From: an uncultured Fretibacterium sp.
Lineage (GTDB): Bacteria; Synergistota; Synergistia; Synergistales; Aminobacteriaceae
Assembly: GCA_937915835.1 (NCBI GenBank)
Contig: CALGHA010000151.1
Location: forward strand, 22,806-86,805
DNA length: 64,000 nucleotides
Direction of reading: 5' to 3'
Part shown: positions 43,449 through 52,573 of the stretch, piece by piece
Numbering within the stretch: the first letter of the stretch is position 1
Layout of the letters: every line of letters begins with the position of its first letter
Notes under the pieces: model-generated
Told to the model about the DNA's origin: nothing
What the model saw: only the letters and a program-made list of their open reading frames with translations
Databases searched by the model: none
Program-made: the position numbers and the translations under genes

Positions 43449-43889
43449 TTAAGCGTCAATAATAAAAGTTAATGGCCCGTCGTTAATAATCTCTACGGTC
43501 ATCTCAGCTCCGAATTGGCCGGTTTGAATATTCTTCAGGCCCATAGATTTAACTTTCTCGACGAAATAATCATACAACTTTTCGGCTTCTTCTGGTTTAG
43601 CAGCATTCGTGAAGCCCGGACGTCTTCCTTTTTCGCACGAAGCATAGAGCGAGAATTGCGACACTAATAATACCTCACCGTCAATGTCCTTGAGTGAAAG
43701 ATTAATTTTCCCGTTATCGTCCGCAAAAATTCGTAAGCCCGTCATTTTCTCAGCGAGCCAGTCAGCTTTTGCAGTGTCATCACCATGTGTTACGCCGATT
43801 AATACGCACATTCCCTGCCCGATTTCGCGACGTTCATTATTCTCAATCGTAACTGAAGCGCGCTTTACACGTTGAATTAATATTCTCAT
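43449..43889 (-). CDS. dtd: D-aminoacyl-tRNA deacylase
   Basis: Edits D-amino acids (and glycine on tRNA-Ala) from tRNA. The 146-residue protein begins MRILIQRVKRASV and has the two active-site motifs: SQFSLYA (the SQFTL loop, near 77) and NDGPLTF near the C terminus (cross-subunit GP motif). It lies 3 nt after relA; relA-dtd linkage is widespread. Confidence 0.95.
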   Translation of the reverse strand: MRILIQRVKRASVTIENNERREIGQGMCVLIGVTHGDDTAKADWLAEKMTGLRIFADDNGKINLSLKDIDGEVLLVSQFSLYASCEKGRRPGFTNAAKPEEAEKLYDYFVEKVKSMGLKNIQTGQFGAEMTVEIINDGPLTFIIDA

Positions 43890-43892
43890 TGT

Positions 43893-46226
43893 TTATCCTC
43901 TCGTTACTGTGATAATTCCTCTGACTTCGTTTAATTTTGCCATAACAGAATATAAATGTTCAAGATTTCGCACTCTTACGGTGAGTTTTATTCGCATTAA
44001 ACTGTTTCCGACCATAGTAGCTTTAATCCCGGCAATGCTGCTTCCTTCGAGACCGACAGCGCGGCTTATGTCTGAGATTAAATCTTCGCGGTCTAATCCT
44101 TCAGTTTTGAGCTTGGCAATGTAAATCTTCGGCTTTCTGTTAGGGCTGTAATCCTGCTCCGGAGCTGACCATGAGACATTTACGGTTCTGCCGTTTTTTA
44201 GCCCTTTCAAGCTCGGACAATTCGCGCAATGTACTGTAATTCCTCTTCGTGTTGACGAATAGCCGATAATCTCATCGCCTGGAACTGGATCACAGCATGA
44301 AGCAAGCGTAACGCTCACGCCGCCTTCACCTTCGACGAGAATATCAGATTTGTTATCTTTCTTTTTTTGAGCGGGGATTTCTTGTTCAAACTCAACGGGT
44401 AAAGTCTGAGGGCCTGAAGTATTATGATGCTGGAGATATGCGAGTGATAATTTTTGAGCGGCTTCACCTGGTCCGATTGAGCCGGAGCCGACAGCGATTA
44501 ATTGTTCGTCGATGTTGTTGAAGTCCTCACGCTTGACATCGCTTAACCCTCGACGCTTTAATTCCCGTTCGATCAACTTCCAGCCGCGTTCAAGTTTTTC
44601 TTCACGTTCAGTTTTCTCGGCCTGTTTGAAATAGCTTCGGATTTTCGCCCTCGTCTTCGCTGAACTCACAATTTTTAGCCAATCTTTAGACGGTGAGCCG
44701 TTCGGGGACGTGAGAATTTTCACCATATCGCCGCTGTGTAATTGGGTATTAAGCGGGACAATCCGGCCGTTAATCATTGCACCGACACAGTGATTGCCGA
44801 CCTCAGTATGAACAGAATACGCGAAATCTAAAGTTGTTGAACCGTTCGGAAGGATTAAAGGTTTGCCGTCTGGAGTGAAGACGTAAAGCTCATTAGTCAA
44901 CAAAATATCCGTCTTAAGAATGTCGATGAACTTTTCAGTGTCTCCGTTTTGTCCAGCTTCGAGAGCCTGACTTACCCAGATTAAGCGCGCGTCCATTCCC
45001 TTAATCGCTTTTCGTGAGCCTCCGCCGGATTTGTAAACCCAGTGAGCCGCAATTCCATATTCGGCGTAATTGTTCATCTCGTAAGTCCTGATTTGCACTT
45101 CCAACGGGACACCGAATGCCATTACTGTAGTGTGAAGAGATTGATACATGTTGCTTTTTGGCTGAGCGATATAATCATCGAATTGGCCGGGAATTGGAAC
45201 CCATATTGAATGCACAATGCCTAAAACTGAGTAACAAGTTGTAACGTCTGAGACAAGAATACGAACGGCAAGAATGTCATAAAGTTCATCAAACGAGATT
45301 TTTTTACGCTGCATCTTCTCGTAAATGCTGTAATAATGTTTCGAACGTCCTTTAATTCGACACGGGATATTCTCATTCTGCAATCTGTCCTCAAGAACTT
45401 TCCGGGCTTTCGCAATAACTTCTTCCATCTTGGGCATACGTTTTTTCACGCGTGTTTCGACTTCGGCGTAAATGTCAGGCTGAAGATACATGAACGATAA
45501 ATCCTCGAGCTCACGTTTCATGTGATAAATTCCGAGCCTGTGAGCAAGAGGAGCGTAAATTTCCATCGTCTCGCGCGCAATTCGTTCTTGTTTATCAGGC
45601 CTCATAACTCCGAGCGTTCTCATGTTATGCAACCTGTCAGCAAGTTTTATCAACACAACCCTAATATCTTGAGCCATGACAATAAACATTCGCCGTAAAT
45701 TCTCGCTCGTCAAATCCTCACGCGACATGAACTCCTTCACGTCTTCACCGGCCAATTTCGTAACACCCTTAACGAGAGTTTCAACGTCAGCACCGAACTT
45801 TTCACGGACATCTTCACCGGTAACCGAAGTATCCTCGATTGTGTCATGAAGCAAAGCCGCAATCAGCGTAGACATGTCTAAATGCATTCCAGCGAGAATT
45901 AATGCCGCGCTTAGAGTGTGAATAATATACGGATCTCCTGACTTCCTGAATTGGTCCTTATGAGCAACTGCCGCAAATACGAAAGCCTCTCCAAGTTGAT
46001 TTAACTGTTCGGGATTTAATGACAGCATGGATTTTGCCCATAACTCCTGCCAGAGAGAACGGACGCATTCCTGCTGTGAAGCCGGAGGAATTTTCAGGAA
46101 GAATTCATCACGTAATGCATACATATCACGTAAATAATTCGATGAGTTGTCAATTGACGGGACGCTGTTAATAATCGATGAAAAACTGTCTCTGCTAGTA
46201 TCAAGAGTTTCAAGGGCACCTGCCAT
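43893..46226 (-). CDS. relA: bifunctional (p)ppGpp synthetase/hydrolase (Rel/SpoT)
   Basis: Makes and degrades the stringent-response alarmone. Domains in order: HD hydrolase (HKDQFRKSGDPYIIHTL; ALLHDTIEDT near 130), synthetase (GRSKHYYSIYEKMQRK near 295; YDILAVRI), TGS (LYVFTPDGKPLILPNGSTTLDFAY near 450), helical and zinc-finger part (LASCCDPVPGDEI; HCANCPSL) and ACT at the C terminus. Length 777. I start at ATG 46226 (AAGGTG 7 nt upstream); a GTG directly before it overlaps the recJ stop. Intact HD residues suggest both activities. Confidence 0.95.
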   Translation of the reverse strand: MAGALETLDTSRDSFSSIINSVPSIDNSSNYLRDMYALRDEFFLKIPPASQQECVRSLWQELWAKSMLSLNPEQLNQLGEAFVFAAVAHKDQFRKSGDPYIIHTLSAALILAGMHLDMSTLIAALLHDTIEDTSVTGEDVREKFGADVETLVKGVTKLAGEDVKEFMSREDLTSENLRRMFIVMAQDIRVVLIKLADRLHNMRTLGVMRPDKQERIARETMEIYAPLAHRLGIYHMKRELEDLSFMYLQPDIYAEVETRVKKRMPKMEEVIAKARKVLEDRLQNENIPCRIKGRSKHYYSIYEKMQRKKISFDELYDILAVRILVSDVTTCYSVLGIVHSIWVPIPGQFDDYIAQPKSNMYQSLHTTVMAFGVPLEVQIRTYEMNNYAEYGIAAHWVYKSGGGSRKAIKGMDARLIWVSQALEAGQNGDTEKFIDILKTDILLTNELYVFTPDGKPLILPNGSTTLDFAYSVHTEVGNHCVGAMINGRIVPLNTQLHSGDMVKILTSPNGSPSKDWLKIVSSAKTRAKIRSYFKQAEKTEREEKLERGWKLIERELKRRGLSDVKREDFNNIDEQLIAVGSGSIGPGEAAQKLSLAYLQHHNTSGPQTLPVEFEQEIPAQKKKDNKSDILVEGEGGVSVTLASCCDPVPGDEIIGYSSTRRGITVHCANCPSLKGLKNGRTVNVSWSAPEQDYSPNRKPKIYIAKLKTEGLDREDLISDISRAVGLEGSSIAGIKATMVGNSLMRIKLTVRVRNLEHLYSVMAKLNEVRGIITVTRG

Positions 46227-46228
46227 CA

Positions 46229-47917
46229 CTAAACACCTTCTTTCTTAACTGCGAAGTCCAGTATAAATTGTAACTGTTCCTCGTTCTTCCAATAATCTAA
46301 TCTGGGATGATAGATCCAACCTTGTACGTCGCTGAAAATGTCAACAATATCGCTTGCAAGTGTATTAAACGCTAACAACCTCGAATTATTGACGCGAATA
46401 TAACTGTGTGCTTCGTCCTTGCCCATTGAGTGAATTTCTGAGTGAGCAAAATCCTTATCGACATAAAATTTCGGAGCCGGATTGTTATTCCCGAAAGGTC
46501 CAAGCTCTGACACTGCCCGCCAATCTGATATGCTTATATCCGACGGAGCAATATTAATCACAGGAACAGCAGCTTCAGGCTCAATCACAATGTCTTCAAG
46601 CATTCGTTCAAGCTCATCACGAACTTCCGGCCAATTTTCAGAACTTACGGAGAAACCTGCCGCGAATTTATGACCTCCCCAAGCCTCGAGTTTCTGAGAG
46701 ATTTCACGCAAAATTCCTACAGCGTCGCCGCCTTCAGGAACTCGCAAAGTCCCGCGAATAACTTTTGCACCAACCGGAGCGGCTAAGACTATCGGCCTGT
46801 TGTATTGCGCACATACACGGCTTGCAACTCCGCTTAAAACTCCGATTGGCCAGTCGTCATGGAATAAAACTTTGTGGGTAAATTTTCCCGTTAAAATTCC
46901 GTTGTCAATCTCTTTGGCGATATTATCAGTCCAAGTTTGACGTTTACGATTAATTCTCACGAGGTCATTTACATTGTTATAGACTACTTCATTGCTTCCG
47001 GCTCCGAGTAAAGCACGAACTCCGGCATCTGCTGTAGCAATTCTTCCTGGAGCGTTGAGACATGGGATTACTCGCATTGATAAATGTTCTTCGGTTAATT
47101 GGGGCCTGTTAATCTTCAAGCAGTCGAGTAACGCGCTAATTCCTCGTCTTGGGTTATTACGCATTAAGTTCATTCCGTAACGAACGAGCGAACGATTAAG
47201 ATTATGAAGGGGCATACAGTCAGCAATCGTTGCGAGGGCGGCTAAATCGACTTCATACTGCAAAAATTTTCTGGGCACAATATTTTCTTTCCAAGCCCAG
47301 CACCATAATACGGCTGTCGCACAAATTTTCTGGACTTCGCCGGCTTCCATGTTGAGACAGGGATTTACGATTGTCGGGATTGTTACGGGAGCTGAAACTG
47401 AATGATGATCGAAGACGAAAATGTTTATTCCCTTCTGCCGTAAAATTTCTAACATCTCACTGTCATTAGTTCCGCAGTCAACTACGACCAGAGTATTACA
47501 GCCCCATCCCGGAACTTTTTCAAGAACTCCAGCGTTAAGACCATAGCCGTGAACGTCCCTTCTTGGAATGAAATAGCGGACTTGAGCGGCTTTATTCCGG
47601 AAGATTTCCATTGCAAGCACAGTTGAAGAAATTCCGTCGGTGTCATAATCTCCATAGACTAAGACATTGCCGAATGAACTTTTTGCTTCCCAGAGGGCTT
47701 TAGCTTCTTTTCCTCCTGTTCCTAAGTCTAAACTCTCAATTTGTTTTGCGAAGTCAGGATGTATCCATTCACGAAGAGTATTAATATCTTCATCGCCCTT
47801 CAGCATCTCAAGGACTCCGGCGGCGAGTTCAGGACAAGAAAGCTCATGAGCAAGGTTTGTAGTGCTTGCGGACTTGTGAAATATTTTCAGGCTTGAGAGT
47901 GAACATGTTTGTATCAT
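46229..47917 (-). CDS. recJ: single-stranded-DNA-specific exonuclease RecJ
   Basis: 5'-3' exonuclease in recombination and repair. DHH-family motifs: VYGDYDTDGISS (near residue 83), VVDCGTND, and FDHHSVS (near 155). The DHHA1 domain has AWGGHKFAAGFS near 410. An OB-like C-terminal part follows. I start at ATG 47917 (length 562), where AGGAG lies 9 nt upstream and the ATGA overlaps the tadA stop. A longer frame from 47965 lies inside tadA and lacks a ribosome site. Confidence 0.93.
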   Translation of the reverse strand: MIQTCSLSSLKIFHKSASTTNLAHELSCPELAAGVLEMLKGDEDINTLREWIHPDFAKQIESLDLGTGGKEAKALWEAKSSFGNVLVYGDYDTDGISSTVLAMEIFRNKAAQVRYFIPRRDVHGYGLNAGVLEKVPGWGCNTLVVVDCGTNDSEMLEILRQKGINIFVFDHHSVSAPVTIPTIVNPCLNMEAGEVQKICATAVLWCWAWKENIVPRKFLQYEVDLAALATIADCMPLHNLNRSLVRYGMNLMRNNPRRGISALLDCLKINRPQLTEEHLSMRVIPCLNAPGRIATADAGVRALLGAGSNEVVYNNVNDLVRINRKRQTWTDNIAKEIDNGILTGKFTHKVLFHDDWPIGVLSGVASRVCAQYNRPIVLAAPVGAKVIRGTLRVPEGGDAVGILREISQKLEAWGGHKFAAGFSVSSENWPEVRDELERMLEDIVIEPEAAVPVINIAPSDISISDWRAVSELGPFGNNNPAPKFYVDKDFAHSEIHSMGKDEAHSYIRVNNSRLLAFNTLASDIVDIFSDVQGWIYHPRLDYWKNEEQLQFILDFAVKKEGV

Positions 47918-48369
47918 AGTGATTTTCTCCTGCGTAAAAAATATTCCTGAAGTATAGCCAGGCATTCAGCTTTCATAACTCCGCTTTGAACTTTGCAAGT
48001 GTGATTTAATCTAGTGTCCTGCAAAATGTTATAGAGAGTTCCGGCGGCTCCTGACTTGTAATTTTTTGCGCCGTAAACAACTCGTGAAATTCTAGAATTT
48101 ACGCAAGCTCCTGCACACATTGGACAAGGTTCAAGAGTGACATAAAGGGTACAGCCGGACAAGTTCCAGTGATTAAGTTTTTTCGCGCATGAACGAATTG
48201 CGATAATCTCGGCATGTTCGGTCGGGTCAGAAATTTTTGCGTCGCTTCCGTAAGATAAAATCTCATTATTGCGAACGATTAATGCTCCGACTGGGACATC
48301 ACCGCGAGTGAAGGCGTTTCGGGCTTCGTTCAGAGCTTGTTGCATGAAGAAATTATCACGGGTAATCAT
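47914..48369 (-). CDS. tadA: tRNA adenosine(34) deaminase
   Basis: Converts A34 to inosine in tRNA-Arg. The 151-residue protein has the deaminase zinc site HAE (in DPTEHAEIIAI, near 52) and PCPMCAGA (near 81), with the catalytic Glu in HAE. The YGAKNYKSGAAGTL block near 105 is typical of TadA. First gene of the 18 kb minus-strand run; overlaps recJ by 4 nt. It is divergent from guaB across a 218 bp region. Confidence 0.93.
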   Translation of the reverse strand: MITRDNFFMQQALNEARNAFTRGDVPVGALIVRNNEILSYGSDAKISDPTEHAEIIAIRSCAKKLNHWNLSGCTLYVTLEPCPMCAGACVNSRISRVVYGAKNYKSGAAGTLYNILQDTRLNHTCKVQSGVMKAECLAILQEYFLRRRKSL

Positions 48370-48506
48370 GATATTTTTGTTGTCCTTGAGTTAAGAATAA
48401 ATTAATTGTCATAAAGTTATCATCTCCGTAAAATTTGTAAATCTGGATAAAAAATTTGCAAGATATTATACACGCACTGCAAGCCGGCAAAATTTTTACG
48501 CTCATA

Positions 48507-48548
48507 AAATATAACACGTTCTATTTTTTTATCATCTTCACGTGTTAT
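48507..48548. promoter_or_regulatory. paired operator-like sites upstream of guaB
   Basis: ATAACACGTTCTAT (48511-48524) fits ATANNACGTNNTAT and lies in a 23-nt block identical to one before the nuclease gene. A second half-matching copy on the other strand (48535-48548) has the same ATAACACGT left arm, with centres 24 bp apart. Together they also form a 9-bp inverted repeat that could make a hairpin in the leader. The pair begins 77 nt before the guaB ATG. Purine-dependent control is a plausible but unproved role. The rest of the tadA-guaB gap shows nothing else clear. Confidence 0.5.
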
Positions 48549-48587
48549 CATTAACCGCAAAATTTTTTGAAAGGAGAAATTATTTAC

Positions 48588-50099
48588 ATGGCCTATTTCT
48601 ACACTGAACCTTCGCATACATTCTCCGAGTACTTATTAATTCCGACGTACTCATCAGAAAATTGCGTGCCTTCAAACGTCTCGTTAAGAACTCCGTTATG
48701 CAAATTCCGACGAGGTGAAGAAGCTCCAATCAGCATTAACATTCCGTTGATATCCGCGTGCATGCAATCAGTTTCAGATGACAATATGGCGATTGCTTTA
48801 GCACGAGAAGGAGGATTAGCATTTATTTACTGTTCACAGCCAATCGAGAAACAAGCTGAGATGGTCGAGAAAGTTAAACGATACAAAGCCGGATTCGTCG
48901 CGAATGACTCTGCAATTGGCCCGGACCAAACTTTAGCTGACATTCTCAGGCTCAAAGAACAAACCGGACATACGACGGTCGCAGTAACTCAGGACGGGAG
49001 CTTGAAGGGAAAATTATTAGGGATTGTAACGAGCAGGGATTATCGAGTGAGCCGGACAAATCTTGACGTGAAAGTTAAAGACTTTATGACCCCAATTGAT
49101 AAAGTAATCTCGGCTAAAGACGGCGTAACTCTGAGTGAAGCTAATGATTTACTCTGGGAACATAAACTAAACGCGCTTCCTGTTGTTGATAATGACGGAC
49201 ATATGGTAGCGTTCGTGTTCAGAAAAGATTATGACATGCACAAGGAAAATCCGCTTGAACTTCTCGACGCAAAAAAACGTTTCATGACAGGAGCAGGAAT
49301 TAACACGAGGGATTATGAGCAAAGAGTTCCTGCACTCGTGAAGGCCGGAGCTGATGTACTTTGCATTGACAGTTCAGAGGGTTTTACGGAATGGCAAAAG
49401 CGAACGCTAAAATGGGTACGTGAGAATTACGGCGATAACGTGAAAGTCGGCGGAGGAAATGTTGTAGATGCTGACGGTTTCAGATTTCTGGCAGAAGCTG
49501 GAGCTGACTTTGTGAAAATTGGAATTGGCGGCGGCTCAATCTGCATTACTCGTGAGGCAAAAGGAATTGGACGAGGACAAGCCACATCAATAATTGAAGT
49601 TGCTGAAGCTCGCGACAAATATTTTGCTGAGACAGGAATTTACGTTCCAATTTGTTCTGACGGCGGTATTGCTATGGATTATCACATAACGTTAGCTTTA
49701 GCAATGGGCGCGGACTTCTGCATGCTTGGACGATATTTTGCCCGTTTCGACGAAAGCCCGACTAATCGCGTAATGGTCAACGGGAATTACGTAAAGGAAT
49801 ATTGGGGCGAAGGAAGCTCACGAGCAAGAAACTGGCAGCGTTACGACAGCGGCGATGCTTCTCAGGCGAAACTTTCATTTGAAGAGGGAGTTGACAGCTA
49901 CGTTCCTTATGCCGGCAGTTTACGTGAGAATGTCAATGAAACTCTGAGCAAGATAAAATCAACTTTCTGTAACTGCGGAGCTTTGAACTTGGCCGAACTT
50001 AGAGATAAGGCAAAATTGACGCTCGTATCACCTGTTACACTTATGGAAGGCGGAGCGCACGACGTAATCATGAAAGAGGCAGTGAAACGGAGCAAATGA
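48588..50099 (+). CDS. guaB: IMP dehydrogenase
   Basis: Oxidises IMP to XMP, the committed step to GTP. The 503-residue TIM barrel has an inserted CBS pair (about residues 105-220; [24 protein letters not shown]). The catalytic cysteine is Cys319 in [12 protein letters not shown], where many enzymes have GPGSICTTR. The flap (near 420-450) and [11 protein letters not shown] at the C terminus are present. I start at ATG 48588 with AAAGGAG 11 nt upstream. It is a single-gene unit: operator-like sites before it and a terminator after it. Confidence 0.93.
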   Translation: MAYFYTEPSHTFSEYLLIPTYSSENCVPSNVSLRTPLCKFRRGEEAPISINIPLISACMQSVSDDNMAIALAREGGLAFIYCSQPIEKQAEMVEKVKRYKAGFVANDSAIGPDQTLADILRLKEQTGHTTVAVTQDGSLKGKLLGIVTSRDYRVSRTNLDVKVKDFMTPIDKVISAKDGVTLSEANDLLWEHKLNALPVVDNDGHMVAFVFRKDYDMHKENPLELLDAKKRFMTGAGINTRDYEQRVPALVKAGADVLCIDSSEGFTEWQKRTLKWVRENYGDNVKVGGGNVVDADGFRFLAEAGADFVKIGIGGGSICITREAKGIGRGQATSIIEVAEARDKYFAETGIYVPICSDGGIAMDYHITLALAMGADFCMLGRYFARFDESPTNRVMVNGNYVKEYWGEGSSRARNWQRYDSGDASQAKLSFEEGVDSYVPYAGSLRENVNETLSKIKSTFCNCGALNLAELRDKAKLTLVSPVTLMEGGAHDVIMKEAVKRSK

Positions 50100-50111
50100 G
50101 ATTATATATTT

Positions 50112-50143
50112 TCCCCCTTGTTTAGAGCATGGGGGATTTTTTA
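50112..50143 (+). terminator. rho-independent terminator after guaB
   Basis: TCCCCC (50112-50117) pairs with GGGGGA (50131-50136) over a 13-nt loop and is followed by TTTTTT. It lies 13 nt after the guaB stop and before the convergent comEC gene, so it mainly serves guaB. Confidence 0.8.
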
Positions 50144-50147
50144 ACAC

Positions 50148-51524
50148 TCACAAGAATATCACGAATGACGCGAGACTTCCGGCAATCATGATTATCAATG
50201 TCCTTAAGAGTGAGAATTTCAGTTCACGGCAGACAAAGAATATCAGCGTTGAAGCTCCGATAAACGCGAGAAAGTAATTCCAGCTGATGAAGTCCGGGAA
50301 AATTCCGACGAAGAAATTAGCAATCTTATCGAACAGAATAAAAACTCCTTCGACGGCCCAAGTATAAATCATCTGAAGAGTTTTCACGATTAACGACACG
50401 AAGCCCATTATGAACGCGAACGAGAAATACAACGGAGCAAACAAGTTCAGAATAACGCCGACAACTGGAGTTTCTCTGAAAGAGTAAGAGACCTGAGGAA
50501 AAGTTACGAGCCAAATTGCCGGACTGAATATGAACACCGAAAATTTTTTGCGTGGAAGCGAGCATATCAACATTGCGGCAAGAACTGAGAGCCTGAAGCC
50601 GATATCCCAGAACATAAACGGAGAATAAAGCAACAAGCTCACTCCTGCAACGCTCACAGTGTTAATTCCTGAAATTGGCCGGTTAATAACTCGCGCGAAT
50701 AATCCCACTTGAAGCATTAAGCCCGCACGCAAAGCACTAGTCGCGCAACCAGTCAACAAAATATACGTCCACATGATTAACGAGAGCACGAAAATATTTC
50801 TGCTGAAGATTAAGCTCATGCACAAAATCACTAAGCCGACGTGAAAGCCTGAAACAGCGAGCAAATGACTTGTTCCCCAGCGTCGATGAGAGATATTCAG
50901 CGTGTAATCTCGTTCTCCTAACATTGCTTTGATGTAAGCGGCTGTACGTTCGGGCATATGAATGCTGACGTAACGGGAAATTCTGTATCTCAATCTCGCA
51001 AAGCTGAACTTAACCGGCAACTCTTGATATTCATAAAGTTTCAGCCAGGAATTAACGCCTTGAGCACGCCAAAATTTAGCCTCGTCGAATTTTCCTGAGA
51101 CGTTGAAAGTTTGAGTAATTCCGTCAAATTTTATTCTCGTTCCCGGCATAATCTCAGCAAATTGCAACTTTGCCGCTAATTTCCCGTAATTTTCCGTGTC
51201 AATCTCAGCAACGTAAATTCTTCCCCATTGCCGCAAATTCGTAATTGTTCCGCTTTCGTTTGTAATCGCTTGTTCTTGTGAGACATTCGGCCTCGAAACT
51301 TCATAGCCAACTCTAAACGAGCATAACAAGGTAAAAGCTAGCGTGAACAGGAAAACTCGCCATTGTTCGGGATAATCATATTCGTACGAGCAGAACATTA
51401 CGCCGATGAAAATTAACGGAACGCCGAAAATTAACGCGAAAATACCTGCCTTATCGTAAAGAGCTAAGCCGGAGATTAACGCGATAAACACTCCCAACAT
51501 TGGAGCACGCTGTAAAATTTTCAT
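50148..51524 (-). CDS. comEC: ComEC/Rec2-type DNA-uptake channel, lacking the MBL domain
   Basis: Inner-membrane channel for transforming DNA. The 458-residue protein has two N-terminal helices, the DUF4131/OB-like region (ESGTITNLRQWGRIYVAEI; GKFDEAKFWRAQGV) and the multi-helix Competence domain with the signature HLLAVSGFHVGLV (near 225) and TSALRAGLM. Longer ComEC proteins (700 or more residues) carry a C-terminal metallo-beta-lactamase nuclease domain, which is absent here. Overlaps comEA by 1 nt. Confidence 0.88.
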   Translation of the reverse strand: MKILQRAPMLGVFIALISGLALYDKAGIFALIFGVPLIFIGVMFCSYEYDYPEQWRVFLFTLAFTLLCSFRVGYEVSRPNVSQEQAITNESGTITNLRQWGRIYVAEIDTENYGKLAAKLQFAEIMPGTRIKFDGITQTFNVSGKFDEAKFWRAQGVNSWLKLYEYQELPVKFSFARLRYRISRYVSIHMPERTAAYIKAMLGERDYTLNISHRRWGTSHLLAVSGFHVGLVILCMSLIFSRNIFVLSLIMWTYILLTGCATSALRAGLMLQVGLFARVINRPISGINTVSVAGVSLLLYSPFMFWDIGFRLSVLAAMLICSLPRKKFSVFIFSPAIWLVTFPQVSYSFRETPVVGVILNLFAPLYFSFAFIMGFVSLIVKTLQMIYTWAVEGVFILFDKIANFFVGIFPDFISWNYFLAFIGASTLIFFVCRELKFSLLRTLIIMIAGSLASFVIFL

Positions 51525-52426
51525 TATCTTATCTGGATTTGTGAACGCATATTTTTTAATTTAGCCTGGCCAATTCCCGAAACTTTCAGCAAATCTTCAG
51601 GCTTCGAGAAAGCGCCGTGTGATTGACGATACTGAACAATCCGTTTTGCTAATGCCGGGCCAATCCCGTTTAATCTCTGCAATTCATTTTCAGACGCATG
51701 ATTTATGTCTATGAGATTTCCTGTTGATTGTGAACGAGGTGAAACGATTGAAGAGTTTTGCGAATAATTTATCCCGTTGCCGACTTGAATTTGTGAGCGA
51801 ATATTATTCAGTTTAGCCTGGCCAATTCCTGACACTCTCAATAAATCTTCGGGACGCGTAAAATTTCCGTGAGTTTGTCGATAATCTATAATTCGTTTTG
51901 CTAGTGCCGGCCCAATCCCGTTTAATCGTTGAAGCTCACTTTCTGACGCGTTATTAATGTCTACAAGATTTCCATTTCCAGACGGAGCAGTGACGACAAA
52001 ATTATTCTGCTGAACTCCGGGAATTCTGACTGAGTTATTTTGCTGGTTATTATTTCTCTCACCTTTCGTAGCAACATGAACATGAACTCCATCGGCTAAA
52101 GGTTCAGCGAGATTTAGCGAAGTATCATCAGCCCTTGACGTGAAACCTCCGGCAGCGTCGATCGCCTGAAAAATTCGCGAGTCCTCAGAAAGTTTGTAAA
52201 CTCCCGGACTTTTTACGGCTCCTGTTACGTAGACATACCAGATTTTTGCGGGGATTTCGGCTTTTTCGGGTTCAGGTTCAGGCTGAGTTTGTTCGACTAT
52301 GACGGGTTTAGTTTGAGGCCGTGAGCTTGGCTCTGAGGGCATAAGAAACATCGTAACTGCTCCGGCAATCAGGAGTAAGACGGCTCCGGAAGCTGTGATA
52401 ATCGTTTTAGTGCTGAAGTTCGGCAT
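51524..52426 (-). CDS. comEA: ComEA-type DNA receptor with two helix-hairpin-helix domains
   Basis: Periplasmic DNA-binding receptor that pulls DNA to ComEC. One N-terminal helix (about residues 8-28), a Pro/Glu linker, an SLBB domain (62-120; YVTGAVKSPGVYKL), then two tandem HhH domains (153-214 and 237-298). They differ at only about 12 of 62 positions; each has LNGIGPALAKRI and VSGIGQAKL. Usual ComEA proteins have one. I start at ATG 52426, with AAGGAG 9 nt upstream; the longer frame from 52447 runs through the ribosome site. Followed by comEC. Confidence 0.9.
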   Translation of the reverse strand: MPNFSTKTIITASGAVLLLIAGAVTMFLMPSEPSSRPQTKPVIVEQTQPEPEPEKAEIPAKIWYVYVTGAVKSPGVYKLSEDSRIFQAIDAAGGFTSRADDTSLNLAEPLADGVHVHVATKGERNNNQQNNSVRIPGVQQNNFVVTAPSGNGNLVDINNASESELQRLNGIGPALAKRIIDYRQTHGNFTRPEDLLRVSGIGQAKLNNIRSQIQVGNGINYSQNSSIVSPRSQSTGNLIDINHASENELQRLNGIGPALAKRIVQYRQSHGAFSKPEDLLKVSGIGQAKLKNMRSQIQIR

Positions 52427-52449
52427 TAGGGGGTCTCCTTTTTGCATAA

Positions 52450-52455
52450 ATTATA
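52450..52455 (-). promoter_or_regulatory. candidate -10 box for comEA-comEC
   Basis: TATAAT on the minus strand, about 24 nt before the comEA ATG and just upstream of its AAGGAG site. No convincing -35 at 16-18 bp. Confidence 0.4.
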
Positions 52456-52573
52456 TTATGTTTTTCCCGTAAATTTTACCTGTTAATTCTCGTTAGCATT
52501 GACGCGGTTTTATCCCACGCATAAAATTATTCACATTCATAATTCATAATTCATAACAGAAGGGATTGACAGA

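Noticed and set aside
48370..48587. Purine riboswitch before guaB
   Set aside because: The conserved three-way junction core was not found; only the inverted repeat is present.
48420..48617. 65-residue minus-strand frame over the guaB control region
   Set aside because: No ribosome site, overlaps the guaB start and the operator-like repeats, and resembles nothing known.
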